Assembly (NCBI GenBank): GCA_963707125.1
Contig: CAVPOU010000026.1
Coordinates: forward strand, 53,364-117,363
Reading direction: 5' to 3'
From: CAVPDE01 sp963707125
GTDB taxonomy: Bacteria; Desulfobacterota; DSM-4660; Desulfatiglandales; HGW-15
DNA length: 64,000 bases
Each line of letters opens with the position of its first letter. The first letter of the stretch is position 1. This document shows positions 51,929 through 61,524 of the stretch, in pieces. The translations under genes and the position numbers were made by a program. The notes beneath the pieces are model-generated. The model was not told the origin of the DNA, made no database searches, and was given only the letters and a program-made list of their open reading frames with translations.

Positions 51929-54900
51929 ATGAGCAAGGTCATTCGTCCTATCCTGAGGGATGTTTTCCCAAGGAAGCGATTGTTCATCCTGCTCGACCAG
52001 ATGCGAAAACAGTCGGCTATCTGGGTTTCCGGGCCTGCAGGATCTGGCAAGACCACCCTGGTAAACAGTTATTTGGAAACTCGGGGAATCCCCTGCCTGT
52101 GGTACGAGGTTGACGAGGGCGACACCGATCTGGCAACTTTTTTCTATTACTTGGGCCAAGCTGCAAAAAGGGCCGTCCCCAGAAAAACAAAATCTCTTCC
52201 CCTGCTTACTCCCGAATATCCTCCAAGACATTCCAACTTTTACAAAACGCTTTTTTGAGAAACTCTATGAAAGGTTGCCAATTCCTAGTGTAGTCGTGTT
52301 CGATAATTACCAGGAGGTATCTGCGGAATCATCAATGCATGAGGCCATCCTCAAGGGCCTATCCGATCTTCCACCGGGGATAAATGCCATATTGATCAGT
52401 CGCAGCGGCCCCCCATCGGCTTTAATCCGCCTCCGGGCCAATCATCTTATGGAAATCCTAACCTGGAAAGATCTGCGCCTGACCATTGAAGAGTCGACCG
52501 GGATCGTCAAACTGCGGAGCAGACAGAGAGTTTCTAAAGAAGCCATTGCGGCGTTGCACCAGGCCACGGACGGTTGGACAGCGGGTCTGGTATTGATGTT
52601 GGAGAGGGCTAAAATAGAGGATATCGACCTCCAAAAGGCCGGAACGGGCAAGCCCGCGGAGATTTTCGACTATTTTGCCGGTGAAATCTTCGACAGAACG
52701 GATAGGGAGGTCCGGGAGTTTCTTCTGAAGACTTCTTTTTTCCCCATGATGACCATCAAGATGGCCGAAGAGATCAGCGGTTGCTCTTTCGCCAGTCGAC
52801 TCCTATTGACACTGAACCGGAACCACTACTTCACCGAGAAGAGTATTCGTTCTGAATCCGTCTATCAGTATCACCCGTTGTTCAGGGAGTTTCTCCTTTC
52901 ACGGGCCAAAGAAACTTTTTCTCACGAAAGTTTTTTGGCTTTGCTCCGTCGTGCGGCCTCTCTGCTGGACGAGGACGGTCAGATCGAAGCAGCCGTCTCA
53001 CTCTTGGGCGAGGTCAGCGACTGGGAGGGGTTGGTTCGTTTAATCATGAAGCAGGCCCCATCGATGGTGGAGCAAGGGCGAACTCGCCCCCTGGAAGAGT
53101 GGCTGAACAGCCTTCCCCAAGAGGTCCTGGAAAACAATCCCTGGCTTCTTTTCTGGATGGGCATATGCAACATGCCGGTATCTCCTTCCCGGAGTCAACG
53201 CTGTTTTGAGGAAGCTTATCAAAGATTTAGAAGCCAAGGGGATATCGCCGGGATCATTCACGCCTGCTGGGGGATGGTTCATTCGATTATGAATGCGACG
53301 GCGGATTTTTCACCCTTGGATCGCTGGATTCCTGTGCTTGAAGAAATCGGGCGAACATTAAAGGAATTTCCTTCTGAAGAGATCGAACTTCGGTTTGCCT
53401 CTGCCATGTTTTCTGCATTGGTTACTGGACAACCTTGGCACCCTGAGATTGAGATATGGGAGAACCGTGCGCTTTCCCTGGCCGAAAGGTCTTCGAACTT
53501 GACCCTTAGATTTCAAACCATATTTGCCGAAGTTACCTACCGGGTGAACATCGGAGACCTTCCAAAATCGCTGCTGGCCATGAATTCATTGAAGAAGATG
53601 GCTCAATCCAGAAGGTCTTCCCCCTTGCATCAAATCTTGGCTGGCTTTTCGGAGGTCATCTATAATAACCATTCGGGATTACATGAAAAGTGCCTGAAGG
53701 CGGTATCCGCTGCCTTGGAGTTATCGCGAACGAGGGGCATTTACCTCGGGGATAGTGTAGTCTTACTTCATGGCGTATCGAGCGCGCTGGTGGTTGGCGA
53801 TTACCAAAGGGCTTCGGATTTCCTGGAAGAGATGGGTTCGTCGTTAAACCAGGCCAGGCCATGGGACACCGTCCTTTATCACATAGCAAAAACCCAAGCA
53901 GCTTTGTTCCTTGGAGACATCGGAAAAGCTGCGTATCATGTCGAGTTGGTGACGAAAACGAGTGGCGAAATAGGGTTTAATCTCGGGGTGGGCATGTGTC
54001 ACATACAGAATGCTTATGTGCTGCAGGCCCTTGGAAGGGGCCGAGAAGCCTCAGAACATTTGGCCCAGGCAGTTGATTTCGGCCGCCGGGTAAATGGGCC
54101 CAACAACGAATATGCCGCGCTTTTAGCTAAAGCTCTTTTTGCCTTCGATCAGGGGAAAGAAGAAGCGGGGATGATTTTGCTCAAGAAATCCTTTGCCCTG
54201 GGGAATGAGAAAGGATACTTTGGTTCCTGGAATCCTCTGCCTTCCGGGATGGCTAAACTCTGTATCAAGGCCCTTCAGGCCGGGACCGAAGTCGAATACA
54301 CGCGGGAACTTATTCGAAGGCTTCATCTAATCCCAGATCAATCTTCAATCCATTTGGAAAACTGGCCGTGGCCTTTGAAAATATTTACCTTGGGCCGGTT
54401 TGAATTGTTAAAAGAGGAGAAACCAATCCCCTCTTCCCGGAAGATTCAACAAAAACCCCTGGCACTGCTCAAGGCCCTGATCGCCCTGGGAGGAAAAGGG
54501 ATCAGGGAGGAACAATTATCCGATATCCTTTGGCCGGAAGCGGATGGGGATGACGCACACAATTCATTCATCACCACCCAGCACCGGCTTCGCCAGCTCA
54601 TCGGACACGAAAACGCCATACAACATAAGGAAGGGCGGTTGACCCTGGACGAGAAATATTGCTGGGTGGATGTCTGGGCTTTTGAGCGGCTGCTTACCGA
54701 GGCGGAGGAACAGAAGAATGGAGGATCGGCAGAAAAAGCGGTGCCATGCATTGAAAAAGCCGTTCGTTTATACAAAGGGACTTTTTTGGCTGATGAAATG
54801 GACCAATCCTGGGTCATTTCCACACGCGAGCGCTGCCGAGGCCGGTTCATTCGGAATCTAACCTGGCTGGGCCGCTACTGGCGGGATCGAAAAGATTGGG

Positions 54901-55121
54901 GCCAGGCCCTGGGATCTTTTCAGCAGGGTCTGGAGATAGACGATGTTGCCGAGGATTTGTACCAGGAATTGATGATCTGTTATCGGGAGCTCGGGCGGCG
55001 GGCGGAGGCTTTATCAGCCTACCGGCGCTGCCGAAAAATGCTCTCGACCATTTTAGGGATTGCCCCTTCCCCTCAAACCGAAGCCATTTATAAAAGCCTG
55101 AATCCGGGCGGCAACCAATGA
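51929..55121 (+). pseudogene. Large SARP/BTAD-type ATPase transcriptional regulator, frameshifted
   Basis: Begins at 51929 (GGAGG upstream). The STAND/MalT-like NTPase has Walker A GPAGSGKTTLVNSYL near residue 38. The frame breaks at ~52221: GAATATCCTCCAA appears to have one extra C, since removal gives TPEYLQDIPTF. The remainder to 55121 has NTPase motifs (SVVVFDNYQEV), a long TPR-like region, an OmpR-type winged helix near the end (LKIFTLGRFELLKEEKPIP) and a bacterial transcriptional activation (BTAD) domain. Reconstructed length ~1063. It probably senses a ligand and activates the neighbouring small genes at 55433 and 55795. Confidence 0.82.
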
Positions 55122-55302
55122 AGCTCGACTTCGGGTTGTGCCATTAACCAAGTTATTTTCAATAATTCTTGGCCTTCCCTGGGCCATTCCTCTCCCCTCC
55201 CTTTCCTCACTTCCTGCCGTCATTTTTTAAATTCTCCCGCAGTCTCTGATTTACGGGCCTCCCGTCTTTCTTGCCCCTCTTCACTTTTTTTGCATTTTTT
55301 TG

Positions 55303-55322
55303 AATCTGTTAACAATCTGTTA
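55303..55322 (+). promoter_or_regulatory. 11-nt-spaced direct repeats, possible SARP/OmpR-type binding site
   Basis: AATCTGTTA occurs twice (55303-55311 and 55314-55322), exactly 11 nt apart, one helical turn. OmpR-type winged-helix activators including SARPs bind direct repeats with this period. It lies ~110 nt before the gene at 55433 and downstream of the regulator gene. The remaining 55122-55432 is T-rich with no gene. Confidence 0.45.
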
Positions 55323-55432
55323 AGTTTTTCATGTTAGGTCTTTTCGAAAATGGCGGGAGAAAACAGAGACGGCATGAAACTTATCGACGGTTCATTTCTT
55401 ACCAAACTTAAACGGACATGGTTTTCTTGAAT

Positions 55433-55690
55433 ATGGAAAATTTCATTATTCGTCTCTATCGTTTTGAAAAAGACAATCCCCGGACGCTTGTGGGGCTGGT
55501 TGAGAAACCCGGAAAAGAAAGAAGGATCGGCTTCACCACGATGGATGAGCTCTGGGAAATCCTGAATTCGTCTATCGATGAAAAGATGGGAGAGGATCGG
55601 GATCATGATAAAGGAGGTGATGGCCTGACAAAAGAAAGAAACCGGCGGCAAGTAGCACCTGAAGGGAGAAAGCAAACCGAAGGGGGGTGA
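55433..55690 (+). CDS. Small conserved-looking protein next to the BTAD regulator
   Basis: 85 residues from the ATG at 55433 (the frame extends to 55418). The first ~50 residues, ENFIIRLYRFEKDNPRTLVG then TTMDELWEILNS, form a small beta-beta-alpha pattern that I recall beside BTAD-type regulators in Desulfobacterota. The last 30 residues are charged and probably disordered. Function unknown; it may be part of the regulator's output or signalling unit. Confidence 0.6.
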   Translation: MENFIIRLYRFEKDNPRTLVGLVEKPGKERRIGFTTMDELWEILNSSIDEKMGEDRDHDKGGDGLTKERNRRQVAPEGRKQTEGG

Positions 55691-55794
55691 TATAGACTGG
55701 TCGAAGCGACAAGAAGGGCGGTTATTCATTATTCTAACAGGCCAATTGACGTTTTTTTGAGCGGTCTCAAAGCGCCGCAGAAAAGGAGATTCCA

Positions 55795-56412
55795 ATGAAA
55801 GACAATATTAAGAAGTTGGCTGTATTTGTGATGATAATCGCGTTAGCGATATTTATGGCGGTGGCGCCGGCATGGGCCGGTGGTCGTCAGCACATTCAGG
55901 GGGAATATGCAGTTGTCGGATCGGCCCAATGTGCTTTCGGTCCGCCGGGTATCTCTATCGACGAAGATTCGCTATTGCCGGAAGACGGAACCCCTTTAAG
56001 TCCATCCCCGGTAACTTTTTATAATGGAACCTACAATTTCTTACCTGACGGATCGGGTTCGGCATCACTCACTGGGAAGGGTTTTAATAATGGCCCTCCC
56101 CCTGATTTTTTGGTTGGCGGCTGGGGGCAACGGTTAGAATTCAAGTTTACTTACACGGTCGAGGACGGCGCGATAACCTTCACGACTAAGGAGGGGTCCG
56201 ATACGAGCACGACCATAGCCGGCCAGGGACCCCCATTCCCCCTTAGTATTTCCAGCGGACCCCAAAAAGGGAACATCTCTCCCGACGGCAAAACCCTATT
56301 GATACATTGCGGGGCGCCAGTGATTCTCTACGTTGAGACATTCGATGTGGAGGGAATCTGTAATATCTCGCTTAATGGATTCAGGCAGGGGCCCTACCGG
56401 CCCTCCAGATAA
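55795..56412 (+). CDS. Exported protein of unknown function
   Basis: 205 residues; AAAAGGAG precedes the ATG. A clear Sec signal (LAVFVMIIALAIFMAVAPAWA, read in two parts, cleaved after AWA near residue 28) is followed by a Gly/Pro-rich beta domain with IQGEYAVVGSAQCAFGPPG and FLPDGSGSASLTGKGFN. Three Cys could form one disulfide. It seems to be the secreted product of the regulator locus. A terminator hairpin follows. Confidence 0.7.
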   Translation: MKDNIKKLAVFVMIIALAIFMAVAPAWAGGRQHIQGEYAVVGSAQCAFGPPGISIDEDSLLPEDGTPLSPSPVTFYNGTYNFLPDGSGSASLTGKGFNNGPPPDFLVGGWGQRLEFKFTYTVEDGAITFTTKEGSDTSTTIAGQGPPFPLSISSGPQKGNISPDGKTLLIHCGAPVILYVETFDVEGICNISLNGFRQGPYRPSR

Positions 56413-56460
56413 GCCGATTGCACCGACACATGAACCAACGCTTCACGTATAGTCCAACCA

Positions 56461-56484
56461 AGGGGGAGCCGAAAGACTCCCCCT
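56461..56484 (+). terminator. Hairpin after the exported-protein gene
   Basis: AGGGGGAG (56461-56468) and CTCCCCCT (56477-56484) form a perfect 8-bp GC-rich stem with an 8-nt loop. The tail GCTCTTGCTC is only mildly T-rich, so termination may be partial. Confidence 0.55.
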
Positions 56485-56839
56485 GCTCTTGCTCATAAAG
56501 CGGCTGCACGTGCAATGGTTAAAGTGATGTCGTTGATGAAGAAGAAATTCATGGGTGGCAGCTTTACTTAAGCAAACACCTCGGTCTATGGGAGCTCACG
56601 CCCAGGCCCCCACCCCCAATTCCGAAAGCGCAGTCCCAACACACCGTGCATCATTCGACTATTTAGACTCGCAACTCCCTTCTTCCGATAGAGTCCGTTG
56701 TAACGTCAACTTGATTCTAAAAGAGGCCAGATGTCCTTGAGACGGGGTGGTATATCGCCACGAGTTTTCCTTTCAGCCGACATTATGACTCGTGTTGGTA
56801 ATCACGCGCCTCTGACCCCAATTCAAAAGTCAACATAAC

Positions 56840-56943
56840 GATACGCATGATTCTGGTCATCCGAATCGGCCCTCTACCTCGTTGCTTTTCGGATTACAAC
56901 GAGTGGTAAATCAGGAAAGAGCCTTCTTCCAGTTATACTTACG
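56840..56943 (+). repeat. Degenerate direct repeat, left of the Kef operon
   Basis: About 104 nt sharing ~65-70% identity with 60316-60421. Common blocks include GATGATTC-like, CCTCTACCTC, GATTACAAC-like and the closing TTATACTTACG. The two copies are in the same orientation and bracket the GC-rich kef genes. The rest of 56485-57255 holds no supported gene. Confidence 0.5.
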
Positions 56944-57255
56944 CATGGTTTCGTGAAGTGAGAATCCAGCTTACAGCACATATTCCTAATACTTGGACCC
57001 TCTTAAAGCGACCCGAGCCTTCTCATAAGAGTTGGGATACCAATATCCAAAAATTCCCATTGATTGAAGAACTTGAGATGTCTGAGAAATGAACTCTCGG
57101 CACAGAGTGCATATTTCCGCTCTCGTTCTGGAACCGAGGAGTGGTTCCCGAAACCTGTGAGATCAAGATACCATAGCAGAATTTGGCGGGTCCTGGGGCC
57201 CTCCCTGACGATATGGATGGGGAGAGGGGACTGTTTGGGTCTGGCGATGCTTCGC

Positions 57256-57284
57256 TTGACCCACCAGGCAAACTTCACTATACT
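57256..57284 (+). promoter_or_regulatory. Promoter of the kef operon
   Basis: TTGACC (57256-57261) and TATACT (57279-57284), spacer 17 nt, 75 nt ahead of the first gene. The TTCACTATACTCC context is shared with the promoter at 51529. Confidence 0.5.
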
Positions 57285-57359
57285 CCCGAAAACACGGCTT
57301 CATCAAATTCTCGCGTCATCATCGAGAAACCATCGCACGCCCGCGTCCGAGGCTCAGGC

Positions 57360-57971
57360 ATGAATAAGGTATTGGTGTTGTTTGCGCATCCGCGGTTCGA
57401 GAAATCACGGGTCAATAGGGCACTGCTCGCCGCGCTTGCCGGTGCGGAGCAGATTACCGTGCATGATCTTTACGAACAGTACCCGGATTTCAACGTCCTC
57501 AGGGCCCGGGAGCGAGAGCTCCTGCTGTCCCATCAGATCATTGTCTGGCAGCATCCCATTTACATGTATGGCCCACCCGCGCTGGTCAAGCAGTGGATCG
57601 ATGTGGTTCTCGATCATGGATGGGCGCACGGCCCCGACGTGAACACCCTTGCAGATAAGATTGTCTTCAATGCGGTGACCACCGGGGGTACCCGCCAATC
57701 CTATTCTGCCGGGGGGGTCAACCGCTTCACCCTGCAGGAACTCCTGAGGCCCTTCGAACAGACTGCGCATCTCTGCAGGATGGTGTACCTGCCGCCTTTC
57801 GCCGTCCAGGGGACGTATCTCCTCAACCGGGACGAACTGCTATCGTGTGGCACCATGTATCGGCGCTTGCTCGACCGGCTCTCTCGAGGCACAGACGCCA
57901 CAGCGGAGATATGCAGGCACGCGTTCATCGACGAGTGGATCAGCAGCGTCGAGACAGGATCGTCGCCATGA
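57360..57971 (+). CDS. KefF/KefG-like flavodoxin-fold regulator of potassium efflux
   Basis: 203 residues from the ATG at 57360; the longer frame from 57183 has no homology at its start. Family motifs: VLVLFAHPRFEKSRVNRALL (flavin/phosphate loop), IVWQHPIYMYGPPALVKQWI, LDHGWAHGPDVNTLADK and VTTGGTRQSYSAGGVNRF. These proteins dock on Kef channels and are needed for full activity, with quinone reductase activity in KefF. The start of kefC overlaps its stop (ATGA). Confidence 0.85.
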   Translation: MNKVLVLFAHPRFEKSRVNRALLAALAGAEQITVHDLYEQYPDFNVLRARERELLLSHQIIVWQHPIYMYGPPALVKQWIDVVLDHGWAHGPDVNTLADKIVFNAVTTGGTRQSYSAGGVNRFTLQELLRPFEQTAHLCRMVYLPPFAVQGTYLLNRDELLSCGTMYRRLLDRLSRGTDATAEICRHAFIDEWISSVETGSSP

Positions 57972-59845
57972 CCGACTCCATGCTGGCCAAGGCCCTCGTC
58001 TATCTTGCCGCGGCAATTATCTGCGTCCCGTTGGCCAAACGCTTCGGCATGGGGTCGGTGCTCGGCTACCTCATAGCCGGCATCATGATTGGCCCGTTCG
58101 GGATAGGCAGCATCGGGGGGGAGGGGCAGGACATAATGCACTTTGCCGAGTTCGGCGTGGTACTGATGCTTTTCCTGATTGGCCTGGAGCTCGAGCCCGA
58201 GCACTTCTGGAGAATGCGAAGGGCCATTGCCGGCCTGGGATCGCTCCAGATCATCCTCACCACGATTTTCATGATCGGCGGTCTTACCCTGCTAGGGCAG
58301 CGCTGGCAGGCGGCGGTTGCCGTAGGGCTCGCCCTTTCCATGTCGTCCACCGCAATCGTGCTCCAGTCGCTGAAGGAAAAGGGGCTAGCAGGCACAGCGG
58401 CCGGCCGATGCTCGTTTGCCGTGCTTCTGTTTCAGGATATCGCCGTCATCCCGATCCTCGCGGTCCTGCCCTTTTTGGCCATGCCGCAGGCCGATGCGGC
58501 GGCGGCCGCGCATCCGAGCTACTTCGACGGACTTCCGGTCTGGGCACGGGCTAGCACGGTCCTTAGCGCGATTCTGCTGGTCATCCTGGCCGGCCGCTTT
58601 GTCGTCGTCCCCTTTATGCGGCTGATCATCAAGACCCGCCTGCGCGAGCTTTGTATTGCCACCGCGCTGATGATCATAATTGCCGTTGCCTATTTGATGA
58701 ACCTGGTGGGGTTAAGCCCGGCCCTGGGCACCTTTCTTGCCGGCGTGCTGCTTGCCAACAGCGAGTTCCGCCACGAGCTCGAGAGCGACATAGAACCTTT
58801 CAAGGGGCTGCTGCTCGGGCTGTTCTTTATCGCCGTGGGGGCCTCGATCAATTTCCGCTTTATCGTTGAGAACCCCGGCCTGATCCTCGCCATGCTTGCA
58901 ATGCTCGTGCTGATCAAGGCGGCCGTTCTGCTGGCGCTGGGAAAGCTGTTCCGCCTTTCCTTCGACCAGAACTGCATCTTCTCCCTCGGCCTTGCCCAGG
59001 TCGGGGAATTCGCCTTTGTGCTTTTCGCATTCATGCAGAGGCTGATGATCATTGACCCGCTCTGGACCGACACCATGATGGCTGTCACCGCGCTCAGCAT
59101 GACGACGACCCCGCTTCTGCTCCTCCTGAACGAGCGGTTCATCCTCCCCCGCTTCGGCACTGCTCCGGGCGGAAGCCGCGAGGCCGACCGGATAGACGAG
59201 GCCCACCCAGTCATTATCGCCGGGTTCAGTTCCTTCGGCAGCACCCTCGGCCGCTTTCTCCGGGCAAACGGTATTAAGGCGACCATTCTCGACAACAACT
59301 CCGACCAGGTCGACCTGCTGCGCAAAATGGGGTTCCAGGTGTTCTATGGCGATGCGACGCGCCTCGACATCCTGCACGCAGCGGGCGCGGACAGCGCGAG
59401 GATATTGATCATAGCGATGGACGAGCCTGCCACCGCATTCTCGCTGACAGAGACCGTCAAGAAGCACTTTCCCCACCTGACCCTGGTCACCCGGGCCAGA
59501 AACGACCTGGACGCGTGCGCTCTGATCGATCAGGGCGTGCAGCATCTCTACCGCGACTGCCACCATTCGGCGATCCGGGCGGGCGTGGAGGTGCTGGTGC
59601 ATCTTGGCTTCAGGAGGTTCAGCGCGACACGCGTCGCACAAAGCTTCATGAGATATGACGAGGCCGCGCTGCTGAAGCTTGCGCCGCGGCGTCATGATCA
59701 GAAGGATTACATTGCTGGCGCGCGCGAGCAGATCCGAATACAGGAGCAAATGCTCGCTGAGGACCGAGAAGCCGACGCGGCGATCGACGATCATGCTTGG
59801 GACAGCGATCTGATGAAGGGCAGCAGGAACGCGCCTGGGGCCTGA
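57968..59845 (+). CDS. kefC: KefB/KefC-type glutathione-gated potassium/proton antiporter
   Basis: 625 residues. The N-terminal ~385 residues are a CPA2 antiporter with 12-13 helices (MGSVLGYLIAGIMIGPFGIG; MLFLIGLELEPEHFW; FQDIAVIPILAVLPF; GLAQVGEFAFVLFAF). A RCK/TrkA-N domain at ~400-520 (VIIAGFSSFGSTLGRFLRA; GDATRLDILHAAGADSA) binds nucleotide and glutathione-type ligands. It releases potassium and lowers cytoplasmic pH during electrophile stress. G+C and codon choice look higher than in adjacent sequence, suggesting transfer. Confidence 0.9.
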   Translation: MTDSMLAKALVYLAAAIICVPLAKRFGMGSVLGYLIAGIMIGPFGIGSIGGEGQDIMHFAEFGVVLMLFLIGLELEPEHFWRMRRAIAGLGSLQIILTTIFMIGGLTLLGQRWQAAVAVGLALSMSSTAIVLQSLKEKGLAGTAAGRCSFAVLLFQDIAVIPILAVLPFLAMPQADAAAAAHPSYFDGLPVWARASTVLSAILLVILAGRFVVVPFMRLIIKTRLRELCIATALMIIIAVAYLMNLVGLSPALGTFLAGVLLANSEFRHELESDIEPFKGLLLGLFFIAVGASINFRFIVENPGLILAMLAMLVLIKAAVLLALGKLFRLSFDQNCIFSLGLAQVGEFAFVLFAFMQRLMIIDPLWTDTMMAVTALSMTTTPLLLLLNERFILPRFGTAPGGSREADRIDEAHPVIIAGFSSFGSTLGRFLRANGIKATILDNNSDQVDLLRKMGFQVFYGDATRLDILHAAGADSARILIIAMDEPATAFSLTETVKKHFPHLTLVTRARNDLDACALIDQGVQHLYRDCHHSAIRAGVEVLVHLGFRRFSATRVAQSFMRYDEAALLKLAPRRHDQKDYIAGAREQIRIQEQMLAEDREADAAIDDHAWDSDLMKGSRNAPGA

Positions 59846-60513
59846 TGTGCCCTCAGGGGCGGCCTTGTGTTGACGGTAGCTTTTCGTCAACAGCAGCAAC
59901 AAAGTCATCTCATTTCGTGGCCAGGAACAGTCTTCGTTCGAGAAGGCCCCATCGAGCGCCATGGAAGTACAACCACACCGCCAAGAGCATACCTTGCAAG
60001 GGATGGACTTTCATCGTGACTTCGCCATTGAACCCAAGTAAGCAGGATCATGGCTTGGATGTAGCCATTCGCGAAGGCATGTGAAAAGAGAACTCCCTCG
60101 CGACGCATTTCATTTTCTCCAAAGTACCAATAGCTGCTCTATATCCCGAGTTTCAAAGCCGTTCCAAAAGCCGCTATCCCCCTAACATATCTGTGAGACC
60201 TGAAGAGCATCAAAACCTCCGACAGGACCTTCCTGCCCTGTAAGCTGAGTTGCCTCATCTTCAAGTTTATGTTCGTTAATCGCTCGTTTTGCGAGCCAGC
60301 AAAACGAACGATTTAGATACTGATGATTCGGGTGCTCGGAATCCATCCTCTACCTCCTGGCTTTAAGGACTACAACAACCAATCGCTAGTCCCGAAGGAC
60401 AGTCTTCCACTTATACTTACGATACGATCGCAGTCAGGCAAACCTTAGAAATTGCCGGAGGTCGGCGCCTTGCGTCTTTCCTTGCCTTTGCCCAGTCTTG
60501 AACGCCAAACTTC
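59846..60513. other. Intergenic region with hairpin and repeat
   Basis: 668 nt without a supported gene. A 15-bp stem (AATCGCTCGTTTTGC against GCAAAACGAACGATT, one mismatch, 60278-60313) is the main structure. The right copy of the ~105-nt degenerate repeat spans 60316-60421. Remaining sequence has no conserved frame. Confidence 0.45.
60316..60421 (+). repeat. Degenerate direct repeat, right of the Kef operon
   Basis: Partner of 56840-56943; see that entry for shared blocks. It begins directly after the hairpin at 60278-60313. Confidence 0.5.
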
Positions 60514-60541
60514 TTGACAGAATACGCCAATGGCGTATAAT
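60514..60541 (+). promoter_or_regulatory. Promoter with palindromic operator for the RelE/NadS-type TA operon
   Basis: TTGACA (60514-60519), TATAAT (60536-60541), 16-nt spacer. A perfect palindrome ATACGCCA-A-TGGCGTAT (60522-60538) fills the spacer and enters the -10. The toxin ATG (60548) lies seven bases after the -10, so the transcript probably starts at the AUG itself. Repression by the HTH antitoxin is expected. Confidence 0.75.
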
Positions 60542-60547
60542 GTCCCC

Positions 60548-60862
60548 ATGATTTTCATTGAGACCTCCATTTTTACAAAGGAAATTCAACGCCTGATATC
60601 GGACGATAATTATCGAATGCTCCAAGCTGCTCTGATGCTCCGGCCGGATGCCGGGAGCTTGATTAGGGGAAGTGGGGGTTTACGGAAAATTCGTTGGAAT
60701 CTTCCGGGCACAGGAAAAAGAGGTGCATTGCGAGTCATTTACTATTGGAATCCCCCTGATACCATTATTATGCTTTTTCCATACAGGAAGACCGGACAAG
60801 AAGATTTGACGCCGGATCAGCTTAAGGTACTCCGGCGAATGGTAAAGGAGTTGTTATCATGA
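60548..60862 (+). CDS. RelE/HigB-like toxin
   Basis: 104 residues from the ATG at 60548. RelE-fold features: FIETSIFTKEIQRLISDDNY, GSGGLRKIRWNLPGTGKRGA, RVIYYWNPPDTIIMLFPYRK. The basic and aromatic residues in the last two blocks are the usual mRNA-interferase surface. It precedes and overlaps the antitoxin by 4 nt. There is no Shine-Dalgarno, consistent with leaderless translation. Confidence 0.85.
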   Translation: MIFIETSIFTKEIQRLISDDNYRMLQAALMLRPDAGSLIRGSGGLRKIRWNLPGTGKRGALRVIYYWNPPDTIIMLFPYRKTGQEDLTPDQLKVLRRMVKELLS

Positions 60863-61152
60863 AAAAGGAACAGTTTGAAAAGCTTGTTGCCAGTGTTAAA
60901 GAAGCTGGAGAGATCAAAGCTGGACGCAGGACGCCAAGCCGTGTGTATGAAATAAAGCCGCCTGGTATTAAGAACGTGCGGATGAGACTCCATGTCTCCC
61001 AGAGTGAGTTCGCTCTTATGATTGGGGTTAGCCTTCGAACTTTACAGAATTGGGAACAAGGTAGAAGAAGACCAGAAGGGCCGGCAAAGGCATTGTTACG
61101 CATCGCATCGAGGAATCCTCAAGCTGTTCTTGATGCCCTACATGCGGAATAG
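60859..61152 (+). CDS. nadS: HTH antitoxin (NadS/HigA-like)
   Basis: 97 residues. The family lead-in FEKLVASVKEAGEIKAGRRT and a Cro/C1 helix-turn-helix (RLHVSQSEFALMIGVSLRTL, then QNWEQGRRRPEGPAKALLRI) are clear. AAGGAG lies upstream within the toxin gene. It should bind the toxin and the palindrome at 60522-60538. Confidence 0.85.
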   Translation: MKKEQFEKLVASVKEAGEIKAGRRTPSRVYEIKPPGIKNVRMRLHVSQSEFALMIGVSLRTLQNWEQGRRRPEGPAKALLRIASRNPQAVLDALHAE

Positions 61153-61524
61153 ATTCGGCCAACAAATGAATTCACTGAGATGTCAGCTCCGCTGTCGCGC
61201 CGCTAACACCGGTGATTCATGATGATAACGATTGCTTTTGCTAATCGCTTGCCGAGGAAGGCCGGGAACACCATCTCCGCACTTTCGATTACGCTAGGTG
61301 TTTTGACTGAACTACCTGCTTTCGAGTCTTTTCCCCGCGGATATCCAGGCCAGGGCGATCTGGGCGATCTGAATCCCTGATATGAGTCCCCTCAAACAAT
61401 GGGAGCCGAATTTCTTGCGGGCTTCCTAACATCCCCACTTTCGCCAACCAGGAATCCGATGGCTGGGACTCATCATTGGAACCCGAAAGGTCAACCGAAA
61501 TTGCTAGGAGATTGACATCAGTCA

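Noticed and set aside
52215..52230. Programmed frameshift in the BTAD regulator
   Set aside because: No slippery site or stop-codon context fits; a simple one-base insertion explains the sequence.
57003..57278. Complement-strand frame upstream of the kef operon
   Set aside because: It covers the kef promoter region, has no ribosome site and no recognisable domain.
58712..59962. Long open frame on the complement strand opposite kefC
   Set aside because: The opposite strand encodes an unmistakable CPA2/RCK protein. The complement frame is a by-product of GC-rich codons and has no recognisable motif.
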